Positions 17,708 through 26,764 of a DNA stretch of 64,000 nucleotides are shown here, piece by piece. Positions within the stretch are counted from its first letter, which is position 1. Every line of letters begins with the position of its first letter. Under the pieces are notes generated by a model, which ran no database searches, was not told where the DNA came from, and saw nothing but the letters and a program-made list of their open reading frames with translations. Source of the DNA: Clostridiaceae bacterium (GTDB lineage Bacteria; Bacillota; Clostridia; Oscillospirales; Acutalibacteraceae); NCBI GenBank assembly GCA_021769555.1, contig JAETSR010000004.1, positions 62,001 through 126,000 of the forward strand. The letters run 5' to 3'. The position numbers were made by a program, and so were the translations under genes.

Positions 17708-19297
17708 ATGCTGCACATATCAAACCTGCACCTGGGGCTGGGCTTCACCGGGGAGGACCTTAAGAGGGCGGCTGCGAAAAAGCTCAGGCTGCCGGAGAGC
17801 GCAGTGATAAGCGCGGAGCTTGCCAGGAAGTCTGTGGACGCCCGGAAGAAGGATAAGGTGCACTTTGTATGTGCTGTCAGGGCGAGGGTGGACGCGGACG
17901 AGGGCAGGCTTATTCACAGGCTGAGGGACAGCTCTGTGCGCGCCGCGGAGCCCTATGTGTTCGAGCTGCCAAGGGGACCGGAGCCGGAGCTGCCGCCTGT
18001 AGTGGCGGGCTTTGGGCCCGCGGGGATGTTCGCCGGGCTCCTGCTGGCCCGGTGCGGCCATAGGCCGGTGATTATCGAGCGGGGCCAGCCTGTGGAGGAG
18101 CGCCAAAGGACCGTTGAGGCCTTCTGGCGGCAGGGGAGGCTGGACCCGGAGAGCAACGTCCAGTTCGGCGAGGGCGGGGCAGGGGCCTTCTCCGACGGCA
18201 AGCTCACCACCGGGACCGGGGACGGGCGCATAAGGTATGTGCTGGAGGAGCTTGTAAGGGCCGGGGCCCCGGAGGAGATACTCACGGACGCGAAGCCACA
18301 TATAGGCACGGACAGGCTTCCGGAGACGGTGAAAAATATCAGGGAGAAGATAATCTCCCTGGGCGGGCAGGTGCTGTTTGACACTAAGCTGACGGATATC
18401 ATTGCGAGGGATAATCAGGTCACAGGCGTAAGGATAGAGTCTGAGAGGGGCGAAAGGACCATACACTGCAGAAAGCTCATACTGGCGGTGGGGCACAGCG
18501 CAAGGGACGTGTTCTCTCTGCTCTTTAGGCTCGGGCTGCCCATTGGGGCCAAGCCCTTCTCCGTGGGCGTGAGGATAGAGCACCCGGCAAAGCTTATAGA
18601 CCGGGCCCAGTACGGCTCCTTCGCGGGGCACCCGGCTCTTGGGGCCGCGGACTATAAGCTCAGCTGCCATTTGAGCAATGGCCGGGGGGTGTACACCTTC
18701 TGCATGTGTCCCGGCGGCACGGTGACAGGAGCGGCCTCGGAGCCGGGGGGCATTGTTACAAACGGCATGAGCCCCTGGGCCCGGGACGGCGTAAACAGCA
18801 ACGCGGCCCTGCTTGTGGGCGTGGGCCCTGAGGACTTCGGGGGAGAGGGGCCCCTTGCGGGAGTGGAGTACCAGAGGGGGATAGAGCGGCTTGCCTATGA
18901 GTACGCGGGCGGGTATAGGGCCCCGGTCCAGCGCGTGGCGGACTTTATGGAGAAAAGGGCGAGCCAGGGCTTTGGCTCCGTACTGCCCACCTATCTGCCG
19001 GGGACTGTTCCGGGGGATATCTCCCGCTGCCTGCCGGAGTATATATGCTGTTCTTTAAGGGAGGCGCTGCCAATACTTGGCCGGCAGCTGAGGGGCTTTG
19101 ACGATGGGGACGCAGTGCTCACGGCGCCGGAGACCAGGAGCTCATCCCCGGTGAGGGTGCTGAGAGGGGAGGATATGCAGTCCCCGGGCCTTCGGGGGCT
19201 CTTTCCCTGCGGCGAGGGGGCCGGGTACGCGGGAGGCATTGTCTCGGCGGCGGTGGACGGGCTCAGGTGCGCCGGGGCCGCTGTGGAGGGACGGTAA
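17708..19297 (+). CDS. FAD-dependent dehydrogenase, COG2509 family
   Basis: A 529-residue uncharacterised NAD(FAD)-dependent dehydrogenase. A roughly 95-residue N-terminal domain (LHISNLHL start, DARKKDKVHFV) precedes the FAD fold with GFGPAGM near residue 100. The signatures SNVQFGEGGAGAFSDGKL and the C-terminal GEGAGYAGGIVSAAVDG are strong. Widely conserved in Firmicutes with no assigned reaction. The ATG at 17708 is preferred over one nine bases upstream because of the spacing to AGGGGAT. It is 24 bases after the BaiN-like gene and probably co-transcribed. Confidence 0.88.
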   Translation: MLHISNLHLGLGFTGEDLKRAAAKKLRLPESAVISAELARKSVDARKKDKVHFVCAVRARVDADEGRLIHRLRDSSVRAAEPYVFELPRGPEPELPPVVAGFGPAGMFAGLLLARCGHRPVIIERGQPVEERQRTVEAFWRQGRLDPESNVQFGEGGAGAFSDGKLTTGTGDGRIRYVLEELVRAGAPEEILTDAKPHIGTDRLPETVKNIREKIISLGGQVLFDTKLTDIIARDNQVTGVRIESERGERTIHCRKLILAVGHSARDVFSLLFRLGLPIGAKPFSVGVRIEHPAKLIDRAQYGSFAGHPALGAADYKLSCHLSNGRGVYTFCMCPGGTVTGAASEPGGIVTNGMSPWARDGVNSNAALLVGVGPEDFGGEGPLAGVEYQRGIERLAYEYAGGYRAPVQRVADFMEKRASQGFGSVLPTYLPGTVPGDISRCLPEYICCSLREALPILGRQLRGFDDGDAVLTAPETRSSSPVRVLRGEDMQSPGLRGLFPCGEGAGYAGGIVSAAVDGLRCAGAAVEGR

Positions 19298-19300
19298 AGC

Positions 19301-19329
19301 TTGCAAGTTCCCGTGTTCCGTGGTACAAT
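19301..19329 (+). promoter_or_regulatory. promoter for recJ-relA-hemZ
   Basis: TTGCAA (19301-19306) and TACAAT (19324-19329), spacer 17, immediately after the preceding stop codon. Confidence 0.65.
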
Positions 19330-19374
19330 ATACTTTTAAGGACAGGCGAGAACAATGGGAGCGGGGATGATAGA

Positions 19375-21423
19375 GTGAATCTGAAGATATGGGATATCCC
19401 GGCGGTGGACAGGGCGAAGACCCTTGAGCTGGCTAGGGCATGTGATATAAAGCCCCTGCTGGCGGCGCTGCTGAGGGCGAGGGGGATGGACACGCCGGAG
19501 AAGGCGCGGGAATTTCTCTCTCCCGGGGAGCTTTCAGACCCATTTAACATGAAGGACATGGACAGGGCGTCCTCCCGCATACGCCGGGCCGTTGAGGATT
19601 TTGAGCATATAGCCGTATACGGGGACTACGACGCCGACGGGCTCACGTCCACCTCCATGCTCTACACCTACCTGCAGGACAAGGGGGCGAATGTCTCCTA
19701 CTATATCCCGCGAAGGGACAGCGAGGGCTACGGAATGAATACGGGCGCTGTGGACACACTCTCAAAGGAGGGGGTGGACCTTATCGTCACTGTGGACAAC
19801 GGCGTTGCGGCCCGTGAGGAGACAGCCTATGCCAGGTCCCTTGGAATGGACGTGGTGGTCACGGACCACCACCAGCCCCAGGGGACCCTTCCGGACGCGC
19901 CGGTGGTGAACCCCCACAGGACGGATGATGAGAGCGGCCTCACATATCTGTGCGGGGCGGGGGTGGCGCTGAAGCTTATCATGGCCCTGGAGGGGGATAA
20001 GGAGGCGGTGCTGGAGAGGTACGGGGACCTGGCGGCCCTGGGCACCGTGGGGGACTCGGTGGACCTTATAGGGGAGAACCGGCTGATAGTGCAGGCGGGG
20101 CTGAAAATAATGGAGAGAGGGGGGCGCCCGGGCCTTGCCGCCCTGCTGGGGGAGGGGCCCGCCACCTCCACAAAGCTCTCCTTCGGCATAATACCCTGCC
20201 TGAACTCCCCCGGCAGGATAGGCACGCCGGAGAGCACCGTGCGCCTTCTGACACATCAGGACTCTGAGAGCGCCGGGCTGCTTGCAGAGGATTTGAGAGA
20301 GGAGAACCAGGCCCGCAAGGATATGGAGGCCGGGGTGGTGGAGGCCGCCCGGGCGGTGCTTGAAAAGCGGCCGGAGCTCTTGTATGACCGGGTGCTGGTA
20401 GTGTGGGGCGAGGACTGGCACCACGGGCTGGTGGGCCTTGCGGCGGGAAGGATTTCCGAGCTCTATGGAAAGCCCGCGATAGTGCTGTCGGTAATGGACG
20501 GCGAGGCCAGGGGCAGCGGCCGGAGCATAGAGGGCTTTGACATGTTCCGGGCGGTGACTGAGTGCGGGGACCTGCTCATACGCTACGGGGGGCACCCAAT
20601 GGCCGCGGGGCTGACCCTTTCGCCTGAAAACCTTGAGGAGTTCAGGCGGCGGATAAATGAGTACGCAGGGGAGGCTTACCCGGAGATGCCCATGCCGGTA
20701 ATGAGGCTGGACTGCACCCTGCAGGGCAGCGCGCTGACTGTTGAGAACTGCCGGGCACTCTCGCCGCTGGAGCCCTTCGGGGAGGGGAACCCCACGCCGG
20801 TGTTCGCGATTATGGGCGCTTTGCTGACGGATATCAGGGGCTTCGGAGGGGGGAGCCACTGCGAGCTTGTGTGCAGGAGAGGAGAGGCCTCCTTCCGGTG
20901 CAGGCTTTTCAGGGTGAGGCCTGAGGACTTCCCATATCCCAAGGGCTCTGTGGTGGACCTGGCGGTGAACCTTGAGGAGGACAATTACGGGGGAAGGACC
21001 AGCGCGAAGGCCTTCGTGCAGGACGTGAGGCTCAGCGGGCCGGACCGGCTGCAGTACCTTCGGGACTACAGGATATATGAGAAGTTTAAGCGCGGGGAGG
21101 GCCTGAGCGCCCGGGAGGCCCAAAGGCTTTCCCCGGACCGGGACAGGCTGGCGGCGCTGTACACGCTGCTGCCGAAGGTCAAGGGGCCGGGGCTTGGGCT
21201 TGAGGACCTGGCGATGCGCCTTGAGGGAAGCGGGCTGAATATGGGAATGCTGATGTTCGGCATGGACGTGCTGAGGGAGCGGGGGCTCACAGAGCACAGC
21301 GTCCAGGGGCGTATGCTCCAGGCACATAGGCTGCCGGTGAAGGGGAAGACGGATATAACGAAATCACCCCTTTTCGGGGAGCTGGCGGCGCTGGTCAAAA
21401 AAGACGGACAGGAAAAGGAGTGA
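19375..21423 (+). CDS. recJ: single-stranded-DNA-specific exonuclease RecJ
   Basis: A 682-residue DHH-family 5'-3' exonuclease for recombination and repair. Motif order: YGDYDADG (near residue 81), VDNG, the DHH at 164-166, then the DHHA1 domain with GGHPMAAGL, followed by an OB-like and C-terminal region. The frame is open from 19267, but the promoter at 19301-19329 and GGGGAT before GTG 19375 make GTG the start. relA follows after six bases, so the two are co-transcribed. Confidence 0.94.
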   Translation: MNLKIWDIPAVDRAKTLELARACDIKPLLAALLRARGMDTPEKAREFLSPGELSDPFNMKDMDRASSRIRRAVEDFEHIAVYGDYDADGLTSTSMLYTYLQDKGANVSYYIPRRDSEGYGMNTGAVDTLSKEGVDLIVTVDNGVAAREETAYARSLGMDVVVTDHHQPQGTLPDAPVVNPHRTDDESGLTYLCGAGVALKLIMALEGDKEAVLERYGDLAALGTVGDSVDLIGENRLIVQAGLKIMERGGRPGLAALLGEGPATSTKLSFGIIPCLNSPGRIGTPESTVRLLTHQDSESAGLLAEDLREENQARKDMEAGVVEAARAVLEKRPELLYDRVLVVWGEDWHHGLVGLAAGRISELYGKPAIVLSVMDGEARGSGRSIEGFDMFRAVTECGDLLIRYGGHPMAAGLTLSPENLEEFRRRINEYAGEAYPEMPMPVMRLDCTLQGSALTVENCRALSPLEPFGEGNPTPVFAIMGALLTDIRGFGGGSHCELVCRRGEASFRCRLFRVRPEDFPYPKGSVVDLAVNLEEDNYGGRTSAKAFVQDVRLSGPDRLQYLRDYRIYEKFKRGEGLSAREAQRLSPDRDRLAALYTLLPKVKGPGLGLEDLAMRLEGSGLNMGMLMFGMDVLRERGLTEHSVQGRMLQAHRLPVKGKTDITKSPLFGELAALVKKDGQEKE

Positions 21424-21429
21424 GCGAAA

Positions 21430-23634
21430 GTGGCGGATGTGAGACAGATAAGCACCTATGAACAGCTGCAGTCCATCATAAAGGAGAGCGGCAAGGAGTT
21501 TGACCGGGAGCTTATAGCGGAGGCCTACCTTCTGGCGGACCGCAAGCATAGGGGCCAGAAGCGGAGCTCCGGGGAGCCGTATATTATTCACCCCCTTTCT
21601 GTGGCGGCCATACTGGTGGATTTGGGCATGGACACCCAGTCGGTGGTGGCGGGGCTCTTACATGATGTAGTCGAGGACACGGACTGCACCCTTGAGGACA
21701 TCACCCAGGAGTTCGGCCGGGAGGCGGCGCTGCTTATAGACGGGGTCACGAAGCTGGATAAGATACCCTTTTCCTCGAAGGAGGAGGAGCAGGCCGAGAA
21801 CCTTCGGAAAATGCTCATGGCCATGGCCCAGGATATAAGGGTCATCATAATAAAATTTGCGGACCGTATGCACAACCTGTCTACTTTGGAGTTCATGTCC
21901 CCCCAGAAGCAGAGGGACAAGGCCAGGGAGTGCCTTGAGGTATACGCCCCCATAGCCCACCGCCTGGGAATGCGCACGGTGAAGGAGACAATGGAGGACG
22001 TGTCTTTGATGTACCTGGACCCGGCGGCCTATAAGGAGATAGACGACCACCTGGAATCCCGGAGCGGGGCAAGGAGCCAGTTTATAGGGGGCCTGAAGGC
22101 CCAGCTCAGGGAGCGCATAGAGCCGGCCCTCTCCCACGAGGTATATATAGAGGGCCGGGTAAAGAGCAAGTACAGCATTTACCGCAAGATGTTCATAGGG
22201 GGCAAGGACTTTGAGGAGATATACGACGTCTTCGCCATGAGGGTGATAGTGGACACCATTGAGGACTGCTATAATGTCCTTGGCATAGTCCACGACATGT
22301 TCACGCCCCTGCCAAACAGGTTCAAGGACTACATCTCCACCCCAAAGCCAAATATGTACCAGTCCCTGCACACAACGGTGATAACCAAGGCGGGGGTGCC
22401 ATTTGAAGTGCAGATACGCACCTGGGAAATGCACCAGACCGCCGAGTACGGCATAGCCGCCCACTGGAAGTATAAGCTGGGCATGTCCAGAAAGCAGTCG
22501 GACAACCGCTCCCTGGACGACCGCCTCGCCTGGATACGCCAAATGCTTGAGAACCAGGAGGACACGGAGGACATAACGGACCTGGTGCACTCCATCAAGT
22601 CCGACCTGATACCCGAGGAGGTCTTCGTCTTCACACCAAAGGGGGACGTGATAAACCTGCCCCAGGGCTCAAGCGTCATAGACTTCGCCTACGCCATACA
22701 CAGCGCCGTGGGTAACAGGATGATAGGCGCGAAGGTGGATAAGCGCATAGTGCCCCTTGACTATAAGGTGAAGACCGGGGAGATAATAGAAGTCCTCACA
22801 AGCAGGGAGACCAGGGGCCCCAACCGGGACTGGCTCACAATGGTGCGCACAAGCGAGGCCAGGAGCAAGATACGCGCCTGGTTCAAAAAGGAGCGCCGGG
22901 AGGAAAATATCGTTGAGGGCCGCGCGGAGCTTGAGAGGGAGCTCAGGCGGAGCAGCATTTCCATGAGCCCGGAGCTTATGAACTATATGGTGGAGAGCGT
23001 GGGCAAGCGCCATAACTGCTCCACCGCCGACGATTTGTACGCCGCCATCGGCTACGGCGGGGTGCAGCTGTGGAAGGTCATGCCCCGCATAAGGGAGGAG
23101 TACCAGCGCATAGCAAAGGCCGGCCTGCCCCAGGAGCCCCCGGCTATATCCTCCGTCCCCCAGAAGACCTCGAAGAAGGTCTCAGGCGGGGTGCTTGTGG
23201 AGGGCATGGACAACTGCCTGACAAAGCTCTCCCGCTGCTGCAACCCCCTGCCCGGGGACGATATCATCGGCTTCATCACCAGGGGCTTCGGCGTGTCCAT
23301 ACACAAGCGCAGCTGCCGCAACGTCCCCCGGGACCTCACCGACTGTCCCGAGCCCGAGCGCTGGGTGAACGCCTACTGGGAGGGCGAGGTCAAAGATGAC
23401 TTCAAGTCCACCCTGCACATCGTGGCTCTGGACAGGGGCGGCCTCCTGTTCGACGTGACCCAGCAGCTCAGTGCTCTCAACATCTTCATCCACTCCCTCA
23501 ACTGCCGTCAGGAGAAGGGCGGGCCAAACGCCGTGATATCCGCCACCGTATCCATCAGCGGCCTGCCCCAGCTCCAGAGTATAATCGAGCGGCTCTCGAG
23601 AGTTAAGGGGGTCATCTCAATAGACAGGACGTGA
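21430..23634 (+). CDS. relA: bifunctional (p)ppGpp synthetase/hydrolase RelA/SpoT
   Basis: A 734-residue long RSH enzyme controlling the stringent response. The N-terminal HD hydrolase domain has HDVVED (His78-Asp79) intact, so hydrolysis should be active. The synthetase domain holds RFKDYI and KPNMYQSLHTTV. A TGS domain begins near VFVFTPKGDVINLP. Cysteine-rich CCNPLPGDDI and a C-terminal ACT domain (TLHIVALDRGGLLFDVTQQ) complete the family layout. The start codon is GTG. It is followed after four bases by hemZ. Confidence 0.97.
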   Translation: MADVRQISTYEQLQSIIKESGKEFDRELIAEAYLLADRKHRGQKRSSGEPYIIHPLSVAAILVDLGMDTQSVVAGLLHDVVEDTDCTLEDITQEFGREAALLIDGVTKLDKIPFSSKEEEQAENLRKMLMAMAQDIRVIIIKFADRMHNLSTLEFMSPQKQRDKARECLEVYAPIAHRLGMRTVKETMEDVSLMYLDPAAYKEIDDHLESRSGARSQFIGGLKAQLRERIEPALSHEVYIEGRVKSKYSIYRKMFIGGKDFEEIYDVFAMRVIVDTIEDCYNVLGIVHDMFTPLPNRFKDYISTPKPNMYQSLHTTVITKAGVPFEVQIRTWEMHQTAEYGIAAHWKYKLGMSRKQSDNRSLDDRLAWIRQMLENQEDTEDITDLVHSIKSDLIPEEVFVFTPKGDVINLPQGSSVIDFAYAIHSAVGNRMIGAKVDKRIVPLDYKVKTGEIIEVLTSRETRGPNRDWLTMVRTSEARSKIRAWFKKERREENIVEGRAELERELRRSSISMSPELMNYMVESVGKRHNCSTADDLYAAIGYGGVQLWKVMPRIREEYQRIAKAGLPQEPPAISSVPQKTSKKVSGGVLVEGMDNCLTKLSRCCNPLPGDDIIGFITRGFGVSIHKRSCRNVPRDLTDCPEPERWVNAYWEGEVKDDFKSTLHIVALDRGGLLFDVTQQLSALNIFIHSLNCRQEKGGPNAVISATVSISGLPQLQSIIERLSRVKGVISIDRT

Positions 23635-23638
23635 GAAA

Positions 23639-25084
23639 ATGCTCCTTACAATGACCGGCCACAGCTGCCGCTTCGAGTGCGAGAACCTGTGCCGGGTGTT
23701 CTTCCCATACAGCCCCGTGCGCGTGGAGGATGGCGCTGTTTTAGCCCCCGGAGAGCCCTTTGCGGACACATCCATTGATAAGACAGAGGGCGGCTTTCTC
23801 TACACCGTCAGGGCCTCTGACGGACAGCGGGAGCTCTCCCGCACGGCCACAGCCCCCATAGTGGAGGAGTACCCCATGACCCGGCTCTTATTCGACGTGC
23901 TCACGGAGCTCACGGGCGTAAGGCCCGCCTGGGGGATGCTCACCGGGGTGCACCCGGTAAAGCTCCTTCGTCAGCGGGGAATGGATGAGTTCCGGGAGAA
24001 GTGGCTGGTGAGCGAGAGCCGCGCGGAGCTTGCGGGGCGGGTGCTCAGCGCCCAGAGGCAGGCCGTGGAGGAGCTTTTGCCCCATGACTACAGCTTATAT
24101 GTTGGCATACCCTTCTGCCCAACAAGATGTGCCTACTGCTCCTTCATTTCCCAGGACATGGCCCACGCGAAAAAGGCCGTGGAGCCCTATCTTGAGCTCC
24201 TGAACATAGAGCTTGAGCGTGCGGCGAAAGTGGCTGGGGAGCTGGGGCTCAGGCTCATATCAGTATATATCGGCGGCGGCACGCCCACCACTCTGAGCGC
24301 GGGACAGCTTGCGGCCCTCTGCAAGAAAATTCGGGAGACTTTCCCCATAGAGCACTGCCGGGAGTTCACCGTGGAGGCCGGACGGCCGGACACCCTGACC
24401 ATAGAAAAGCTCATGGCCCTCAAGGAGGCCGGGGTGGGCCGCATAAGCATAAATCCCCAGACAATGTCCGATAAGGTCTTGGAGAATATCGGGCGGCGGC
24501 ACACGGCTAGGGACGTTATAGACGGCTTCGGGCTCGCCCATAAGGTGGGCTTTCGGGACATAAACGCCGACCTCATAGTGGGCCTGCCCGGGGACAGCCC
24601 CGAGGGTTTCGCAGACACTCTCGAACAGGTGCTGAGCCTATCGCCCACAAATATCACCGTGCACTCCCTCGCAATAAAGCGCAGCGCGGAGCTGGTCACG
24701 GACGAGGGGGCCCTGAGCCTTCATAAGCGCCCGGAGACTGCGGCGCATATGATGGACCACGCAATAAGCAGGCTGACAAAAGCGGGCTTCGAGCCATACT
24801 ATCTCTACCGGCAGACCCGCATGGCCGGGAACCTGGAAAACACCGGCTGGGCACTCCCGGGCAGCGCCTGCCGGTACAATATCTATACCATGGACGAGTC
24901 CGGCACGGTGATAGCCTGCGGGGCAGGGGGCGTCTCAAAGCTTAAAGACCCGTATTCCTCAGACTTAAAGCGAGTTTTCAATTTCAAGTACCCCTTTGAG
25001 TACATCTCCCGGCACAGGGAAATCTTAGAGAGAAAGGACGGCATTAAGGAGATATATGAGCAATTTCGCCAGCGGATATATTAA
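23639..25084 (+). CDS. hemZ: coproporphyrinogen dehydrogenase-like radical SAM protein HemZ
   Basis: A 481-residue radical SAM enzyme. The [4Fe-4S]-binding cysteines are Cys160, Cys164 and Cys167 in FCPTRCAYCSF, with GGGTPTTL as the SAM glycine motif and a HemN-like C-terminus. The roughly 150-residue N-terminal extension marks HemZ of Firmicutes. HemZ is annotated as an oxygen-independent coproporphyrinogen III dehydrogenase, but many HemN relatives have other roles and no heme genes are nearby. Its end overlaps the next gene by 29 bases. Confidence 0.9.
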   Translation: MLLTMTGHSCRFECENLCRVFFPYSPVRVEDGAVLAPGEPFADTSIDKTEGGFLYTVRASDGQRELSRTATAPIVEEYPMTRLLFDVLTELTGVRPAWGMLTGVHPVKLLRQRGMDEFREKWLVSESRAELAGRVLSAQRQAVEELLPHDYSLYVGIPFCPTRCAYCSFISQDMAHAKKAVEPYLELLNIELERAAKVAGELGLRLISVYIGGGTPTTLSAGQLAALCKKIRETFPIEHCREFTVEAGRPDTLTIEKLMALKEAGVGRISINPQTMSDKVLENIGRRHTARDVIDGFGLAHKVGFRDINADLIVGLPGDSPEGFADTLEQVLSLSPTNITVHSLAIKRSAELVTDEGALSLHKRPETAAHMMDHAISRLTKAGFEPYYLYRQTRMAGNLENTGWALPGSACRYNIYTMDESGTVIACGAGGVSKLKDPYSSDLKRVFNFKYPFEYISRHREILERKDGIKEIYEQFRQRIY

Positions 25085-26015
25085 ATATATAAATCACTTA
25101 GAGCAGATAAACGACGCGGCCCTGGCCAATCCCCAGCGGATGATAGACGAGGTGGAGGGCAGCTACAGGGAGCACTTGAGGAATATTGCCAGGAACCTTA
25201 CGGAGCAGTATACCCCCACAAGGATAGTAATGCTCTCCGGCCCCAGTTCCAGCGGCAAGACCACCACCGCCCACCTTCTGCAGACCTACCTTGCGGAGTT
25301 CGGCGTCAGGGCCTTCATAATCTCCCTGGACGACTTCTACCTGGGCCGGGACAAGACCCCGCGCCTTCCAGACGGGAGCTACGACTACGAGTCCGTGGCG
25401 GCCCTGGATGAGGCAAGGATACGCCGGTGCCTTCAGGATGTGATAGGCTCCGGGGAGCTTACCGTGCCCCAGTACAGCTTCCAGCTTGGCCGTCCCGACG
25501 GCCCGGACAGGGAGTATAAGCTGTCCCCGGGGGACGTGGCCATAGTGGAGGGCCTGCACGCCCTGAACCCCTCCTTCACCCAGGACATCCCCGAGGAGCT
25601 GTGCATGAAGCTCTATGTGAGCGTGAAACAGCAGATAAAGGACGCAAACGGCGAGGTCATCTCCCCCTGGGACATAAGGCTGGTGAGGAGGATAGTCCGG
25701 GACATCCAGTTCAGGGACTCTACTGCCGAGAACACCCTTGCCATGTGGCCGAAGGTGGTGGAGGGGGAGAACCGCTATATCGGCCCCTACCGCATAAGCG
25801 CCGACTATACGGTGAACTCCATCCACATCTACGAGCCCTGCGTCCTGCGCACCATCGCCATCCCCCTCTTACGCGCCATCGCCGCCGACAGCCTCTACTA
25901 TAAGAAGGCCCGGGACCTGGAGTCGCGGCTCATGCGCTTCGAGCCTGTGGACCCGGCGCTGGTGCCGGAAAATTCCATGCTCAGGGAATTTTTGGGCAAA
26001 AAAGGGCTGGAATAA
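25056..26015 (+). CDS. uridine kinase/phosphoribulokinase-family nucleoside kinase
   Basis: A 319-residue P-loop kinase. The Walker A is GPSSSGKTT (62-70), followed by ISLDDFYLGRD and VEGLHALNP typical of the uridine kinase family. An N-terminal extension of about 55 residues and a C-terminal region beyond the usual 210-residue Udk core make it the longer nucleoside-kinase type seen in Clostridia. It may phosphorylate uridine or another nucleoside. The ATG has AAGGAGAT upstream inside hemZ; the 29-base overlap suggests coupling. Confidence 0.87.
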   Translation: MSNFASGYIKYINHLEQINDAALANPQRMIDEVEGSYREHLRNIARNLTEQYTPTRIVMLSGPSSSGKTTTAHLLQTYLAEFGVRAFIISLDDFYLGRDKTPRLPDGSYDYESVAALDEARIRRCLQDVIGSGELTVPQYSFQLGRPDGPDREYKLSPGDVAIVEGLHALNPSFTQDIPEELCMKLYVSVKQQIKDANGEVISPWDIRLVRRIVRDIQFRDSTAENTLAMWPKVVEGENRYIGPYRISADYTVNSIHIYEPCVLRTIAIPLLRAIAADSLYYKKARDLESRLMRFEPVDPALVPENSMLREFLGKKGLE

Positions 26016-26081
26016 CCGTAATATCTGGTATTTAAGTCTACTTCTTAAAGAATTTTTAATGATTTAGAAAGAAAAACCCGC

Positions 26082-26110
26082 TTTACATTCACCGGAAGAG
26101 TTGCTATAAT
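26082..26110 (+). promoter_or_regulatory. promoter for the zinc-ribbon protein
   Basis: TTTACA (26082-26087) and TATAAT (26105-26110), spacer 17, in an AT-rich 146-base gap. Confidence 0.7.
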
Positions 26111-26161
26111 ATGTACATGAACTAAAGGCAAGGCCACTCAGAATAAAAGGAGGATTTTATC

Positions 26162-26641
26162 ATGGGCATTTTAGACGATGTGGTAATCAACGCAAAATCC
26201 GTTGCGGAGGCTGTGGGCCGCAAGGCCGGGCAGCTGGTGGACGTCTCAAAGCTGCATGTCAGTGCGGCGGAAGTCAACGCTGAAATCACCAAGCGCTATC
26301 AGACGCTGGGCCAGTATGTATATGAGAACGGCCGCGAGGCCCTTGCGGCTGACCCTGAGGCTATGGGCCAGATGGCCGAGCTGGACGGGCTGCAGGAGCA
26401 GCTCTCCGTTATCAACAAGGAGCTGGGCGACAAGCAGAACAAGGCCGTCTGCCCCACCTGCGGCAGGCACTGCGGCAGCGCGGACACCTTCTGCAGCACA
26501 TGCGGCACAAGGCTTCAGCCTGAGGAACCCGCCGAGGAGCCCATCCCCCAGGAGGGCGGCCCCAATGACGAGGCGGCAAAGGCCGCTGCCCAGGGTCCCG
26601 CGCCCACTGTGAGCGATATTCCCCCAAGGGATTTTCCGTAA
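26162..26641 (+). CDS. zinc-ribbon domain protein
   Basis: A 159-residue soluble protein with a helical N-terminal half (residues 1-90, coiled-coil-prone around 70-95), then a four-cysteine zinc ribbon (Cys97, Cys100, Cys111, Cys114 in CPTC and CSTC), then an acidic, Pro/Glu/Ala-rich tail. Such proteins are common in Clostridia and unassigned. It has its own strong promoter, AAAAGGAGG ribosome site and terminator, so it is a single-gene transcript and probably well expressed. Confidence 0.8.
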   Translation: MGILDDVVINAKSVAEAVGRKAGQLVDVSKLHVSAAEVNAEITKRYQTLGQYVYENGREALAADPEAMGQMAELDGLQEQLSVINKELGDKQNKAVCPTCGRHCGSADTFCSTCGTRLQPEEPAEEPIPQEGGPNDEAAKAAAQGPAPTVSDIPPRDFP

Positions 26642-26667
26642 GCGTTAATTTTCCATAGCATAATGAA

Positions 26668-26705
26668 CCGGCCCTCTGGCATTCCAGGGGGCCGGCGTTT
26701 TATTT
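26668..26705 (+). terminator. rho-independent terminator
   Basis: A 12-bp GC stem CCGGCCCTCTGG / CCAGGGGGCCGG with one G-U pair, then CGTTTTATTTT. It ends the zinc-ribbon gene. Confidence 0.85.
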
Positions 26706-26727
26706 TGAGTTATATCATGGCCTCCCG

Positions 26728-26747
26728 CGGCTTCGCCTGCGAAGCCG
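26728..26747. repeat. short perfect hairpin before the carboxylesterase end
   Basis: CGGCTTCG and CGAAGCCG around a four-base loop, 17 bases beyond the carboxylesterase stop on its downstream side. No T run follows on the minus strand. It may help end that gene, or be a fragment of a dispersed repeat. Confidence 0.45.
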
Positions 26748-26764
26748 GCAGGACCGCGCAGTTT

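Noticed and set aside
19762-21327. A 521-codon antisense frame opposite recJ.
   Set aside because: A shadow of a GC-rich gene with the DHH and DHHA1 motifs on the plus strand; no start context.
26728-26747. The hairpin near the carboxylesterase end as a third copy of the dispersed repeat.
   Set aside because: It shares only a CTTCG/CGAAG stem; the GGGGCGCTGCCCC and ACAAAACTTTT parts are missing.
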